From the NCBI GenBank assembly GCA_035299065.1, contig DATGXI010000094.1:1-32804 (forward strand): a DNA stretch of 32,804 nucleotides. Reading direction: 5' to 3'. Shown in pieces: positions 16,537-25,406 of the stretch. The translations under genes were made by a program, and so were the position numbers. Source of the stretch: DASPJQ01 sp035299065 (GTDB lineage: Bacteria; Bacteroidota; Bacteroidia; Flavobacteriales_D; UBA2798). The notes under the pieces are model-generated. The model was not told where the DNA came from, did not search any database, and saw nothing but the letters and a program-made list of their open reading frames with translations. Numbering within the stretch: the stretch's first letter is position 1; the number at the start of each line of letters is the position of its first letter.

Positions 16537-17108
16537 TATTTATTTAAAAAATTTACCAGTTTTTTGACTGCCATTGCCCGGTGCGAAATAGCATTTTTTT
16601 CATCAGAATTCATTTCCGCAAAAGTTTTTGAAAATCCGTGAGGAACAAATATTGGATCATAACCAAACCCATTATTCCCGCGCCTTTCACGTGTGATTTC
16701 TCCTTCCATTTTACCTTCAAAAATATACTCCTTGTTATCAATTATTAAGGCAATAACTGTTTTAAAGCAGGCTGAACGATTGGATTTGTTTTCAAGTTTT
16801 TTAAGCAACAGGTCCATATTATCATTAGCATTACGCTGTTCACCGGCATAACGTGCACTGTAAACACCGGGTTCATTGTTCAAACTTTCAACTTCAAGGC
16901 CGCTGTCATCGGCAAAGCAATTGACCTTGAATTTTTGGTGAATGAAACGCGCTTTTTGAAGGGCGTTTGACTCAAGTGTGTTTCCGGTTTCGGGAAGTTC
17001 ATCTGTGATGCCAAAATCAACCGGTAGAACCAACTCGAAGTTGCCGGATAAAAACACCTGAAATTCAGTTATTTTGTTCCTGTTTTGTGAGGCTATGCAT
17101 AATTTCAT
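16527..17108 (-). CDS. rdgB: XTP/dITP diphosphatase (RdgB/HAM1)
   Basis: The 193-residue protein is the usual length for the house-cleaning enzyme that hydrolyses dITP, ITP and XTP to monophosphates and pyrophosphate, keeping deaminated purines out of DNA and RNA. Family motifs are all visible: SQNRNKITEF (7-16), FADDSGLEV (65-73, with the catalytic aspartate pair at D67/D68), PGVYSARYAG (80-89), RRGNNGFGYDPIF and ISHRAMAVKKL. It starts with ATG at 17108, 163 bp from the divergent polysaccharide locus, and its 3' end meets the DUF4349 lipoprotein gene tail to tail. It is cytoplasmic and probably transcribed alone. Confidence 0.95.
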   Translation of the reverse strand: MKLCIASQNRNKITEFQVFLSGNFELVLPVDFGITDELPETGNTLESNALQKARFIHQKFKVNCFADDSGLEVESLNNEPGVYSARYAGEQRNANDNMDLLLKKLENKSNRSACFKTVIALIIDNKEYIFEGKMEGEITRERRGNNGFGYDPIFVPHGFSKTFAEMNSDEKNAISHRAMAVKKLVNFLNKYAG

Positions 17109-17271
17109 TTGAAACAGCTAATAATCAATGATTTGTATATGAATTGCATTTGATAAAGGTATAAAAAGTTTGAATAAAACTAAGTACATTAGCGTTAAGT
17201 CTTAATTGACTATTACACGAAATCAAACCAGGCTATAAGCGCCACATGTTTTTTTTAAACCTATAATTTGC

Positions 17272-18690
17272 GTGAGGGCGTTTATTTGGTCATTCATAGG
17301 ACAGTTTGGAAACCTAACTATTACTATAGTTGGTACTATTATTTTATCAAGAATATTGGATCCTAAAGATTTTGGTTACATGGCCATGATCATGTATTGG
17401 ATAAACCTGGCTCAAACGGTTAACAATTTTGGCATTCATCACATTATTGTGCTGAATAAGGAAATAACCATGAAAGAGTTATCTTCTTTGTTTTGGTTCA
17501 ACATGCTGTTATCACTTTGTTTTTTTAGCTTTTTCTTTTTTGGTGCAGGCATATTTGGAAGATTCTATAAGCATGACGAGGTAGAAATGCTTAGCCTTAT
17601 TTTAAGTTTTAATTTTTTGCTGAGTGCTTTTTTGATGGTGCCACAGGCTATGTTACACCAGCAACAAAAGTTCAGAACCCAATCCATAATACTTTTGATA
17701 AGCACCATAACCGGTTTTTGCGTTTCAATTTGGGGAACTTACATAACCGGAAGCTACCTGTTTTTAGCTGTCCAACAACTTGTAACCGTTGGTACAAATT
17801 TCATTCTTCATTTTTTGTATTTTACCTGGATGCCCAAATTTTCACTTGGCATGCATTATTTAAAAAGCAATCGTAAATTTGCCGGCAATCTTTTTTCAGT
17901 TTACTTTTTGGAATACATTGCACAAAACATGGACACGTTTATAGTTGGCAAAGTTAGCACCGAACGAATAACTGGTTTATACAGCCGGGCATCGGTATTT
18001 TCCATTTTACCTGTACAAAATTTTACAGCTGCCATATCAAAAGTGCTTTTGCCAAAAATAAGGGACATTTCTCCTGGAACGGTTGTTTTTAATCAACTAT
18101 ACATACATTACTTTAAGATCATTCTTGGAACTGTTTCCATTCTCATGTTTTTTCTTATATCGGTTGACGTATATTTTATTGAGTTTATTTTCGGTAAAAA
18201 GTGGTTGCCTATGCGTGATTATTTCGATTTGTTTTGCCTGATTGGCATTTTTAGTTCAATTCTTAGCTACATTGACCTCATACTTTTATCAACAAAAAAA
18301 TCGGCTATACTACTTGTATTTATTATCATTGAAAAAACATTGCTTATTGTATTTTTATTTTGCGGCTATGCGTTTGGTATTAAAGGCGTTTTAATAGCCA
18401 AACTTATTTTCACATTTGGTATTTTTATACCTAAAAATGTTTTTATGAATAAAATACTGAAAATACCTGTAATGCATCTTGTGATGGATACAGTAAAAAT
18501 ACTTTCAATTCCATTGACAATAGGCCTGTTGTGTTTTTTCATTAAACAACAATTACCTGAATACAGCCCGGCAATTATTTTAAGTTTAATTTTTACGCTA
18601 TGGGCAGCGGGTTTTATGCTGTTTAACCATCATATTATGAATAAATTTTATACAAATATTATACGAAACATTATCAAAGCAAAAAAATGA
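17272..18690 (+). CDS. Wzx-like lipid-linked oligosaccharide flippase
   Basis: The 472-residue protein is a multi-spanning membrane protein of the polysaccharide biosynthesis (MATE/MVF, PST) group. The start WSFIGQFGNLTITIVGTIIL, then ILDPKDFGYMAMIMYW, is the typical first helix pair of Wzx/RfbX-type flippases that turn undecaprenyl-linked repeat units across the inner membrane. About 12-14 hydrophobic helices are evident. The start is GTG at 17272; an in-frame stop at 17236 and no ATG in between leave no better choice, although family members often have about ten more N-terminal residues. It is the first gene of the polysaccharide operon, and its last 4 bases overlap the next start (ATGA). 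The sugar repeat it carries is unknown. Confidence 0.87.
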   Translation: MRAFIWSFIGQFGNLTITIVGTIILSRILDPKDFGYMAMIMYWINLAQTVNNFGIHHIIVLNKEITMKELSSLFWFNMLLSLCFFSFFFFGAGIFGRFYKHDEVEMLSLILSFNFLLSAFLMVPQAMLHQQQKFRTQSIILLISTITGFCVSIWGTYITGSYLFLAVQQLVTVGTNFILHFLYFTWMPKFSLGMHYLKSNRKFAGNLFSVYFLEYIAQNMDTFIVGKVSTERITGLYSRASVFSILPVQNFTAAISKVLLPKIRDISPGTVVFNQLYIHYFKIILGTVSILMFFLISVDVYFIEFIFGKKWLPMRDYFDLFCLIGIFSSILSYIDLILLSTKKSAILLVFIIIEKTLLIVFLFCGYAFGIKGVLIAKLIFTFGIFIPKNVFMNKILKIPVMHLVMDTVKILSIPLTIGLLCFFIKQQLPEYSPAIILSLIFTLWAAGFMLFNHHIMNKFYTNIIRNIIKAKK

Positions 18691-19508
18691 AATTTACAGG
18701 CGAACGACTTACCACCGATATTAACGGGCAGATAGCCATTGAGCATTTACACCGTTATGCAATGGCATGTGAGCTGGCAAAAAATAAAGTGGTGCTGGAT
18801 ATTGCTTCAGGAGAAGGCTACGGATCAAACCTTTTAGCAAGCGTAGCGTCACATGTAACAGGGGTTGACATTTCGGTTGAGGCCGTAAAACATGCTAGCG
18901 AAAAATATACGAAAAAAAACATTGTGTTCAAACAGGGAAGCGCAACTAAAATTCCTTTGGAAAACGCCTCGGTAGATATAGTTACAAGTTTTGAAACCAT
19001 TGAACACCTTGTTGAGCACGATGTAATGCTGGAAGAATTTAAACGGGTTCTGAAACCTGGTGGCATTTTGATTATTTCATCGCCCGACAAAAAATATTAT
19101 ACCGACATGCCTTCGCATGAAAATGAATTTCACCTGAAAGAACTGTATGAAAATGACTTCAGGGAACTTCTAGGAAAAAACTTTGCGCATTGCGCATTCT
19201 TTAACCAGGGATTTGCTGTAACCTCATTCATACACAACGAAAAACAATTGGGTCTGGATGCGTATACCGGAAATTTCAACCAATTGGAATCCCGTAAACC
19301 TTCTCATATTTATAATATTTGTATTGCCTCGTCACAGCCGTTGCCATCCATTAATCATAGCATTTTTGAAGGAACTCAGGTTTACTTGCGTATAGAAGAT
19401 TATTTTACAGGAAAAATAAATGATGTATATAACTCCACTTCATACAAAATTGGGAATGCTGTGGTAATGCCTTTAAAAAAAATAACCGCCATTTTTAAAA
19501 AGAAATGA
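18687..19508 (+). CDS. Class I SAM-dependent methyltransferase
   Basis: The 273-residue protein carries the SAM-binding motif I LDIASGEGYGSNLLA (about 37-51), an acidic motif II end GVDIS, and the Methyltransf_11-like VTSFETIEHLVEHDVMLEEF plus RVLKPGGILIISSPD. Such enzymes in polysaccharide loci methylate sugar hydroxyls or capping groups. It overlaps the flippase by 4 bp at the 5' end and the following glycosyltransferase by 4 bp at the 3' end, a pattern of translational coupling. The C-terminal third (about 170-273) is less conserved and gives no clue to the acceptor. It is cytoplasmic. Confidence 0.85.
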   Translation: MKFTGERLTTDINGQIAIEHLHRYAMACELAKNKVVLDIASGEGYGSNLLASVASHVTGVDISVEAVKHASEKYTKKNIVFKQGSATKIPLENASVDIVTSFETIEHLVEHDVMLEEFKRVLKPGGILIISSPDKKYYTDMPSHENEFHLKELYENDFRELLGKNFAHCAFFNQGFAVTSFIHNEKQLGLDAYTGNFNQLESRKPSHIYNICIASSQPLPSINHSIFEGTQVYLRIEDYFTGKINDVYNSTSYKIGNAVVMPLKKITAIFKKK

Positions 19509-20506
19509 GCATTAAAATTTCCATACTTGTTGTAAATTATAACACAAAGGAATACATTGTTCGGTGTATTGAGAGCATTTTTGCATCAAACATTGATAAG
19601 AGCCAGTACGAAATTCTTGTATGGGACAATAATTCAACAGACGGCTCAGTAGAACTAATAAAATCAACATATCCTGATGTAAAATTGTTTAAAGCATCGT
19701 ACAATTATGGATTTGCCGTTGGCATGAATAAATTGTATGCTGCGTCCTCCGGTGAATTAATTATGACTTTTAATCCCGATGCTGAAGTAGAACCGAATAC
19801 ACTTGAAAGCGTTATTGCGTTTATGAATGAACATACCTTAACGGGTATGATGGGTATGAGCGTTAAAAATACACAGGAACTTGTTGAAATACCTTTTTCT
19901 GACATGCCCCGTTTTGATAAAATGCAATTGTTTAAATTAAAACAAGAACAAAACAATACATTACCAGATAAACCATTTGCTGTAAATTACATATGGGGTA
20001 CAGGAATTGTGGTAAGGCGCGAGCTTTTAGGAGATCAGTTTTTTGAGGAACGTGCTTTTCTTTTTTGGGAGGAATATGACCTGGCAAAAAAAATAAAAAG
20101 GCAAAATGTTCAAATTATGATTTTGCCGTCCATTACATTTATTCACCACGCAAGTGTAAGTTTTAAATTCAACAAGGAACGTACACGGATCACAAGGTCG
20201 TTAAGTGTTGCGTGGGCATATTTTTATAAAAAAAAGGAATTCGGAGTATTTTCTGCAAAAATTCAAACACTCTCCTGGATGTTTGACAACGGCATACTGG
20301 CAAGTGTTTTAGGTATTAAAAATCTATTTTCACCTAATGATAGCAGGAAATTGATGATTGTTCAGTACAATTCGGTATTCAAAACAGCCTTACGCCTTTT
20401 GTTTGCAGGAAATAAGGCTGTATTTAACATAAATAAAAATTCGGCCCGGCAGCTGAACGGTGGCTTAAATCCTGTTTACCCACCCGTGTTTGAATCCATA
20501 CTTTAA
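19505..20506 (+). CDS. Glycosyltransferase family 2 (rhamnosyltransferase-like)
   Basis: The 333-residue protein has the GT-A fold signatures of family 2: ISILVVNYNTKEYIVRCIES (5-24), the nucleotide-binding WDNNSTDGS (40-48), and the metal-binding FNPDAEVEPNTL (89-100), where DAE replaces the usual DxD. An FWEEYDLAKKIKRQ stretch matches the acidic catalytic-base segment of WbbL-like rhamnosyltransferases. It would transfer a sugar from a nucleotide donor to the growing lipid-linked repeat on the cytoplasmic face. The ATGA overlap with the preceding methyltransferase places it in the operon. Donor and linkage cannot be read from the sequence. Confidence 0.88.
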   Translation: MSIKISILVVNYNTKEYIVRCIESIFASNIDKSQYEILVWDNNSTDGSVELIKSTYPDVKLFKASYNYGFAVGMNKLYAASSGELIMTFNPDAEVEPNTLESVIAFMNEHTLTGMMGMSVKNTQELVEIPFSDMPRFDKMQLFKLKQEQNNTLPDKPFAVNYIWGTGIVVRRELLGDQFFEERAFLFWEEYDLAKKIKRQNVQIMILPSITFIHHASVSFKFNKERTRITRSLSVAWAYFYKKKEFGVFSAKIQTLSWMFDNGILASVLGIKNLFSPNDSRKLMIVQYNSVFKTALRLLFAGNKAVFNINKNSARQLNGGLNPVYPPVFESIL

Positions 20507-20510
20507 AAGC

Positions 20511-21671
20511 ATGCAAGTTGCACCGCATATAACCGTTATGACAGGTCCGGGAAATCATTCGGAAAAATTGGTTGATGCCATTAAATTATATGGTGTTCCC
20601 GTAGAAGTTTTCAGGTATTTTCCAGACTTCACACATGAATTTTATGACCACAAGGGATTATTAATAAAAACATCAAAACCAAAAATCACACCGCAAATAG
20701 CACGATTTGCCTGGGCCTTTTGCATACGCATTCCCTTCCTGAAAAAAAGAAATTATCACGTATACCTTCATTTTTTGCTTTATGACAGTTGGGTGAAAAA
20801 AAGGGCTTCTTCTTCAAGTAAATTATTGTGGGCATGGAGCCAAACCAGCTTACAAACCATGAAGAAATTTAAAAAGCAAAAAAAACACATTGTGCTTGAA
20901 AAACCCATGATACATGTGTTGTCATGGACAACAATATTGCAACAGGCTTACAAATGCCGTTTTCATGCTTACTATTTTTCACGGTCACTTCAAAAACGCA
21001 TGTTGCAGGAATATGAAAAAGCCGAAAAAATTATTGTTCTGTCAGATTTTGCTTCAAATAGTTTTGTACAAAACGGTATTGAATCCGAAAAATTAACCAA
21101 ACTAAATCTTTATGTTAACACCAATTTATTTAAACCAGCCGGAGCTGAACCAGAAGGCACTTTTAATATACTTTTTGTAGGACGAATTGATACGCTTAAA
21201 GGAGCTGGTGTATTGCTTGATGCATTTGAACGTTTAAATACCAAACACCCGGACATCAGCTTAACCCTTGTTGGAGCCAACTCGTATGAATTACAAAACC
21301 GGCTCATGGAAAAAAAAGAAAACATTCGCATTACCGGTTATAAAACGCCAGGTGAGCTGGCATCGTATTATCAACAAGCTCATTTACTCGTACTGCCTTC
21401 GGCACAGGAATCTTTTGGACTGGTTATGCTGGAAGCATTGGCTTGCGAAACACCAGTATTGGCATCGGTAAAAAGCGGAGGACCTGACCTGGAAAAACTA
21501 ACAACAGATGTAAAAACAGTAGATCCGTCAAATGCCTTCGAAATAGATAACGCTTTATTGTTTTTTTATAATAATAGATCAAGAGCAAAAAAAACGTTTA
21601 GTATGTTTGAAAAATACAACAAAGACTACTACCTTACACAAGTTAACACTGTCATTAAAAATTACCTTTAG
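20511..21671 (+). CDS. Glycosyltransferase family 4
   Basis: I start this 386-residue protein at the ATG at 20511; the longer frame begins at a TTG at 20490 inside the previous gene. The C-terminal GT-B donor domain is clear: ILFVGRIDTLKGAGVLLDAF, then LLVLPSAQESFGLVMLEALA with the E-x7-E motif, and CETPVLASVKSGGPDLE. The N-terminal acceptor domain is variable, with a long basic segment (about residues 85-140). It acts on the cytoplasmic side as one of four GT4 enzymes in this locus. The start is 5 bp after the previous stop, and the next gene starts 7 bp after this stop. Confidence 0.87.
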   Translation: MQVAPHITVMTGPGNHSEKLVDAIKLYGVPVEVFRYFPDFTHEFYDHKGLLIKTSKPKITPQIARFAWAFCIRIPFLKKRNYHVYLHFLLYDSWVKKRASSSSKLLWAWSQTSLQTMKKFKKQKKHIVLEKPMIHVLSWTTILQQAYKCRFHAYYFSRSLQKRMLQEYEKAEKIIVLSDFASNSFVQNGIESEKLTKLNLYVNTNLFKPAGAEPEGTFNILFVGRIDTLKGAGVLLDAFERLNTKHPDISLTLVGANSYELQNRLMEKKENIRITGYKTPGELASYYQQAHLLVLPSAQESFGLVMLEALACETPVLASVKSGGPDLEKLTTDVKTVDPSNAFEIDNALLFFYNNRSRAKKTFSMFEKYNKDYYLTQVNTVIKNYL

Positions 21672-21677
21672 CTACAA

Positions 21678-22778
21678 ATGACCAGTCGTAAAAAAAATAT
21701 TTTCATACATGGACGTCCTTCTGGACATCCCCTGCACATGAAGTACGGTGCCAGTGTGGATGCCGAATTCGTATTTGTTGATCATATATTACGCTGGCAC
21801 GACAAAGGATCGGGCAAAACGAGAAAATACACAAGTTGGCTATTGTCATCGGCATTTTTACCCCGTAAAAGAAGTTATTCGCTTATAATTAGCGAGGGGC
21901 CCCATTTTATGGTAGGCATGTTACGGTGGTTGCGGCTTATTCGAAAAAAGCAAAAACTGATAGCGCTACTTGACAATGAAACCCTTTATTTTATTGATTC
22001 GGGATATTACAAAAAACGCACAAAAAACGCACTTGTAAGACTTATAAAAAAATATGATGGCATAATATCAGCCGGAAAAATGGAAGCCGACCTTGCCCGA
22101 AAGTATGCTGGACCGAATGCAATAGTTAAGCAAATTTTTAATGGAATAGAAGATAAACGCCTTAGTAAGCTACTATCCATTCAACCCAACACCAACTCAA
22201 ATAACATACTTTTTATTGGGAATATTGGTGCCGGATGGAGGTCGTGGTACAAAGGGTTTGATATTTTACTAAAAAGTTTTGAAATTGCATGGCAAAATAA
22301 TTCCTTATTACACCTTCAGCTAATTGGCCTGATAGACTCAACCTATCTGGATGAGTTAACGCGTGAATTTGCTCCGAAAAGCAAAGTAAACATTGACTAC
22401 ATTGGCTATACCAGCGAATTGGACAAATATCTTACACAAAGCTCATTGTATCTTCACCCGGCCAGGGGCGAAGCCTGGGGAATTTCGGTTACAGAGGCGA
22501 TGGCTGCCGGTATAATGCCTCTTGTAAGCAATTTAACCGGTAGCCAGGAAGCAGTGGCAAAAGTTGATCCTGACTATATTGTTGAACTTGATGAAAATAA
22601 AATTGCTGCTAAAATACTGTCACACTTCGGCAAAGAAACAATTGCAAAAAACCAACTAGCAGAAAAATGCAAAATAATAGCCGAATTTTATTCAGAAACC
22701 AATGCTATACGTGCTTTTAGTGAAGCTATTGCTGAAATGGAAGTAGAATTTACAAAAAAACAAACGGGTAATACCTGA
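21678..22778 (+). CDS. Glycosyltransferase family 4
   Basis: This 366-residue GT-B enzyme shows a donor-domain entry ILFIGNIGAGWRSWYKGFDI and the E-x7-E segment YLHPARGEAWGISVTEAMAA, followed by GIMPLVSNLTGSQEAV. The GNIG..W..YKGFD wording differs from the usual GR...KG motif of the two neighbouring GT4 proteins, so it is not a recent duplicate of them. The N-terminus opens with a Lys/Arg-rich KKNIFIHGRPSGHP stretch and no signal peptide, as expected for a cytoplasmic enzyme of repeat-unit assembly. It sits 7 bp after the previous gene and 4 bp before the next. Sugar specificity unknown. Confidence 0.85.
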   Translation: MTSRKKNIFIHGRPSGHPLHMKYGASVDAEFVFVDHILRWHDKGSGKTRKYTSWLLSSAFLPRKRSYSLIISEGPHFMVGMLRWLRLIRKKQKLIALLDNETLYFIDSGYYKKRTKNALVRLIKKYDGIISAGKMEADLARKYAGPNAIVKQIFNGIEDKRLSKLLSIQPNTNSNNILFIGNIGAGWRSWYKGFDILLKSFEIAWQNNSLLHLQLIGLIDSTYLDELTREFAPKSKVNIDYIGYTSELDKYLTQSSLYLHPARGEAWGISVTEAMAAGIMPLVSNLTGSQEAVAKVDPDYIVELDENKIAAKILSHFGKETIAKNQLAEKCKIIAEFYSETNAIRAFSEAIAEMEVEFTKKQTGNT

Positions 22779-22781
22779 ACC

Positions 22782-23558
22782 ATGAAAGAGTTGCTATATA
22801 AAATATTGGATTTACTGATGTTGGGAAGGGGAATACGAAGAACCATTTCGGGAACAAGTATACGTTTACCAACCCGCTATTTCAGGTATTATCCTGCAAA
22901 TTATGAGAGGGACAGTATGGACTTTTTCAGGAAACATGTTAAACCCGGAAATACGGTGATTGATGTTGGCGCACAATTTGGGTTAATGAGCAAAACATTT
23001 GCTGACCTGGTAACCCCTGGTGGAAAAGTTTTTGCTTTTGAACCTTCTCACGAAACATTTAACTTACTTAAAAAGACCATTGCTATTAACAGATTGGAAA
23101 AATATGTTTTCCCAGTTGAAAAAGGAATAGCTCATCAAAATGGAAAAGCTGGTTTCATGGTTTCAGACACACCAGCCGACAGCGCAAATACATTGTCTCC
23201 AACCAAACGCACGGGAAACATACGCCAGGTAGAAATTATCTTAACCAGTATTGACCAGTTTAAAATTGAGAATATTATTTCAAAAATTGACTTTATTAAA
23301 ATTGATGCTGAAGGAGCTGAAATGGCCGTTTTGGAAGGCGCATCACAAACTGCAATAAATGACAGGCCACTTATTAACCTGGCCCTCCATCCTAAAGCAT
23401 TAGCTGATTTTGGCAGTTCGTTAAACGGAATTTATAAATGGATAATAAATCACGGCTATACCATCTACTACAAAAATGAAGTTATGGCCCAGGAAAAATT
23501 TACGCAAATTGCTGATTTGTTTGATGTACAACTTATTCCCAATGAGCAGGTAAAATGA
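22782..23558 (+). CDS. FkbM family methyltransferase (first of two)
   Basis: The 258-residue protein has the FkbM (Methyltransf_21) pattern: TVIDVGAQFGLMSKTFADLV (58-77) as motif I, VFAFEPSHETFNLLKKTIAI as motif II, and IDFIKIDAEGAEMAVLEGA (about 167-185), the family hallmark KIDxEGxE. FkbM enzymes O-methylate hydroxyls of sugars or polyketides, so this would methylate one sugar of the repeat unit. It follows one GT4 gene by 4 bp and overlaps the next (ATGA at 23555). It shares the family pattern with the FkbM protein at 24657-25406 but little residue identity, suggesting a different acceptor. Confidence 0.88.
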   Translation: MKELLYKILDLLMLGRGIRRTISGTSIRLPTRYFRYYPANYERDSMDFFRKHVKPGNTVIDVGAQFGLMSKTFADLVTPGGKVFAFEPSHETFNLLKKTIAINRLEKYVFPVEKGIAHQNGKAGFMVSDTPADSANTLSPTKRTGNIRQVEIILTSIDQFKIENIISKIDFIKIDAEGAEMAVLEGASQTAINDRPLINLALHPKALADFGSSLNGIYKWIINHGYTIYYKNEVMAQEKFTQIADLFDVQLIPNEQVK

Positions 23559-24646
23559 AGATCCTGTTTTACTATACCTCCAATCAGCGGTCGATTTCGA
23601 TGGAGTCGGTCATGATTGGATTTAAAAAACAGGGGCACGATGTATTAGTGCTTACACAAACCCCGTATGGAAAACTTCATGAAGAGCTTGAAAAAAACGG
23701 AATACCAACCTATACCCATGTAGTAAAAAAGAGTATTAGCCTTATTTATTATTGGCGTCACGTTAGGCTGCTTGTTGGCTTTCTAAAAAAACACCAGCCT
23801 CAAATAGTGTATTCGCATCTGCAGCAAGCCAATATTGTTGCGGTTTTTGCACAACGCCATTTCAAAGCACGGTTTTATATTTGCCGTCACCACACCTTAA
23901 GCAATGCCGGAAATGAAAGACGATTTGACAAGATTATTAATAAAAAAGCACAAACCATTATAGTTCCATCACAAACAGTATTTGATCACCTTGTAAACGT
24001 TGAAAAAGTTTCCCCCTCGCGTATTAAACTTATTTATTACGGCTATGACTTTTCAAAATATAACACTCCGTCACATCAGGAAGTTGAACATATACGCAAA
24101 ACCTTTTCCTGCAAATTATTGATGGTAAAAATTGCGCGTCTTGTAGAAGGAAAACGTTATATAATTTTATTTGATGCGATCAAACGCCTGGTATTTGAAA
24201 ACGGATTGGATATAAAACTAATTGTAATTAGTGATGGTCCTCTTTTTGACGTATTTACTCAATACATTACGGAAAACAAACTCGAAAAACACATTTTCTT
24301 ACTTGGCCAGCGTCAAAACATCATTGATTATTTGAGCGCCTGTGATATTGTTCCGCTCTTATCAGAATCAGAAGCAAGCAATAATGTAATTAAGGAAGCA
24401 GGGCTCGCCAAAAAAGCTGTAATTGTTTGTAAGGGGGTGGGCGATTTTAGTGATTACATATCAAATGAGGTCAATGGCTTTCTTGTTGACAAAGAAAATC
24501 CTTACCCTGAACTGGTAAATTACATTATGCTAATTTACAAAAATCAATTTCCTGTTGAGGAAATTGGCAAGCGCCTGCAAAAAACAGTTATTGATACTTT
24601 TTCAATTGACAAAGTACTTGATCATTATACACCACTTAATCAATAA
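23555..24646 (+). CDS. Glycosyltransferase family 4
   Basis: The 363-residue protein has a GT-B layout. The N-terminal domain opens KILFYYTSNQRSISMESVMI and contains PQIVYSHLQQANIVAVFAQR. The donor domain reads KIARLVEGKRYIILFDAIKR and ends with SESEASNNVIKEAGLAKKAV, where E-x7-E is kept but the usual ESFGLVLLE wording is altered. It shows no signal peptide and acts in the cytoplasm. The start overlaps the preceding FkbM gene by 4 bp, and the second FkbM gene starts 10 bp after its stop, so a GT4-FkbM pairing occurs twice in a row. The sugar is not deducible. Confidence 0.85.
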   Translation: MKILFYYTSNQRSISMESVMIGFKKQGHDVLVLTQTPYGKLHEELEKNGIPTYTHVVKKSISLIYYWRHVRLLVGFLKKHQPQIVYSHLQQANIVAVFAQRHFKARFYICRHHTLSNAGNERRFDKIINKKAQTIIVPSQTVFDHLVNVEKVSPSRIKLIYYGYDFSKYNTPSHQEVEHIRKTFSCKLLMVKIARLVEGKRYIILFDAIKRLVFENGLDIKLIVISDGPLFDVFTQYITENKLEKHIFLLGQRQNIIDYLSACDIVPLLSESEASNNVIKEAGLAKKAVIVCKGVGDFSDYISNEVNGFLVDKENPYPELVNYIMLIYKNQFPVEEIGKRLQKTVIDTFSIDKVLDHYTPLNQ

Positions 24647-24656
24647 AGCCGCACGC

Positions 24657-25406
24657 ATGAAAGAACGATTTATATTGAAGTTAAAGTATATCATGAAATT
24701 TGGTTTTTTCAAAGGGTTGGCACTTTTCGCAAAAAACAGGATTGGCAAGCAAAAAAAAATCAACAACATAACTATTTTAAGAGGAACTGCTTCAATGGCA
24801 ATTCGCAAAAATTCAACCGATGTGCTCACGTTTGAAAAAATATTTGTGTTTGAAGAATATGGGTTTGACATAAAAAAAGACCCGCGTCTAATTATTGACT
24901 GCGGGGCCAATATTGGAATGTCAACCATTTATTTTGCAAAAAAATTTAAACACGCTACTATTGTGGCAATTGAACCAGAGCAATCGAATTTTGAATTACT
25001 TAAAAAAAACACTTCTACCTATAAAAATATACAATGCATTCAAAAGGGAATATGGCATAAGGACTGCTCTCTGAAAATAATAAACGATCATGACTATGGT
25101 CATTGGGGATTCAGGGTAGTTGAGTCGTCAACCGAACAAGGGGATATTGAAGCCACCTCAATTCAAAACATACTAAGCAAATACCCGGATATGGAGATTG
25201 ACTTACTTAAAATTGACATTGAAGGGGCAGAGCTGGAAATATTCAGCAACAATTATGAAACATGGTTACCTCGAACGAATGTTATCATGATTGAATTACA
25301 TGATTGGTTCAGGAAAGGTTGCTCAAAAGCCTTTTTCTCAGCCCTCGTGAAGTATGACTTTTCTGTTTACAGCCGTGGTGAAAATTTAATTTGTATACGT
25401 AACTGA
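24657..25406 (+). CDS. FkbM family methyltransferase (second of two)
   Basis: I place the start of this 249-residue protein at the ATG at 24657, since the longer frame starts at TTG 24555 well inside the preceding gene. Motif I LIIDCGANIGMSTIYFAKKF (78-97), IVAIEPEQSNFELLKKN (about 102-118) and LLKIDIEGAELEIF (about 178-191) identify the FkbM family. A basic N-terminus (about 1-40) precedes the core. Likely substrate is a sugar hydroxyl of the lipid-linked repeat. Its stop overlaps the start of the next GT2 gene by one base (TGATG). Family assignment is firm, acceptor unknown. Confidence 0.87.
   Translation: MKERFILKLKYIMKFGFFKGLALFAKNRIGKQKKINNITILRGTASMAIRKNSTDVLTFEKIFVFEEYGFDIKKDPRLIIDCGANIGMSTIYFAKKFKHATIVAIEPEQSNFELLKKNTSTYKNIQCIQKGIWHKDCSLKIINDHDYGHWGFRVVESSTEQGDIEATSIQNILSKYPDMEIDLLKIDIEGAELEIFSNNYETWLPRTNVIMIELHDWFRKGCSKAFFSALVKYDFSVYSRGENLICIRN

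Noticed and set aside
20490..20510. Upstream TTG start for the GT4 gene overlapping the previous gene
   Set aside because: An ATG at 20511, 5 bp after the previous stop, fits the operon pattern better.
24555..24656. Upstream TTG start for the second FkbM gene
   Set aside because: It would add 34 residues read from the end of the preceding gene; the ATG at 24657 is 10 bp after that gene's stop.
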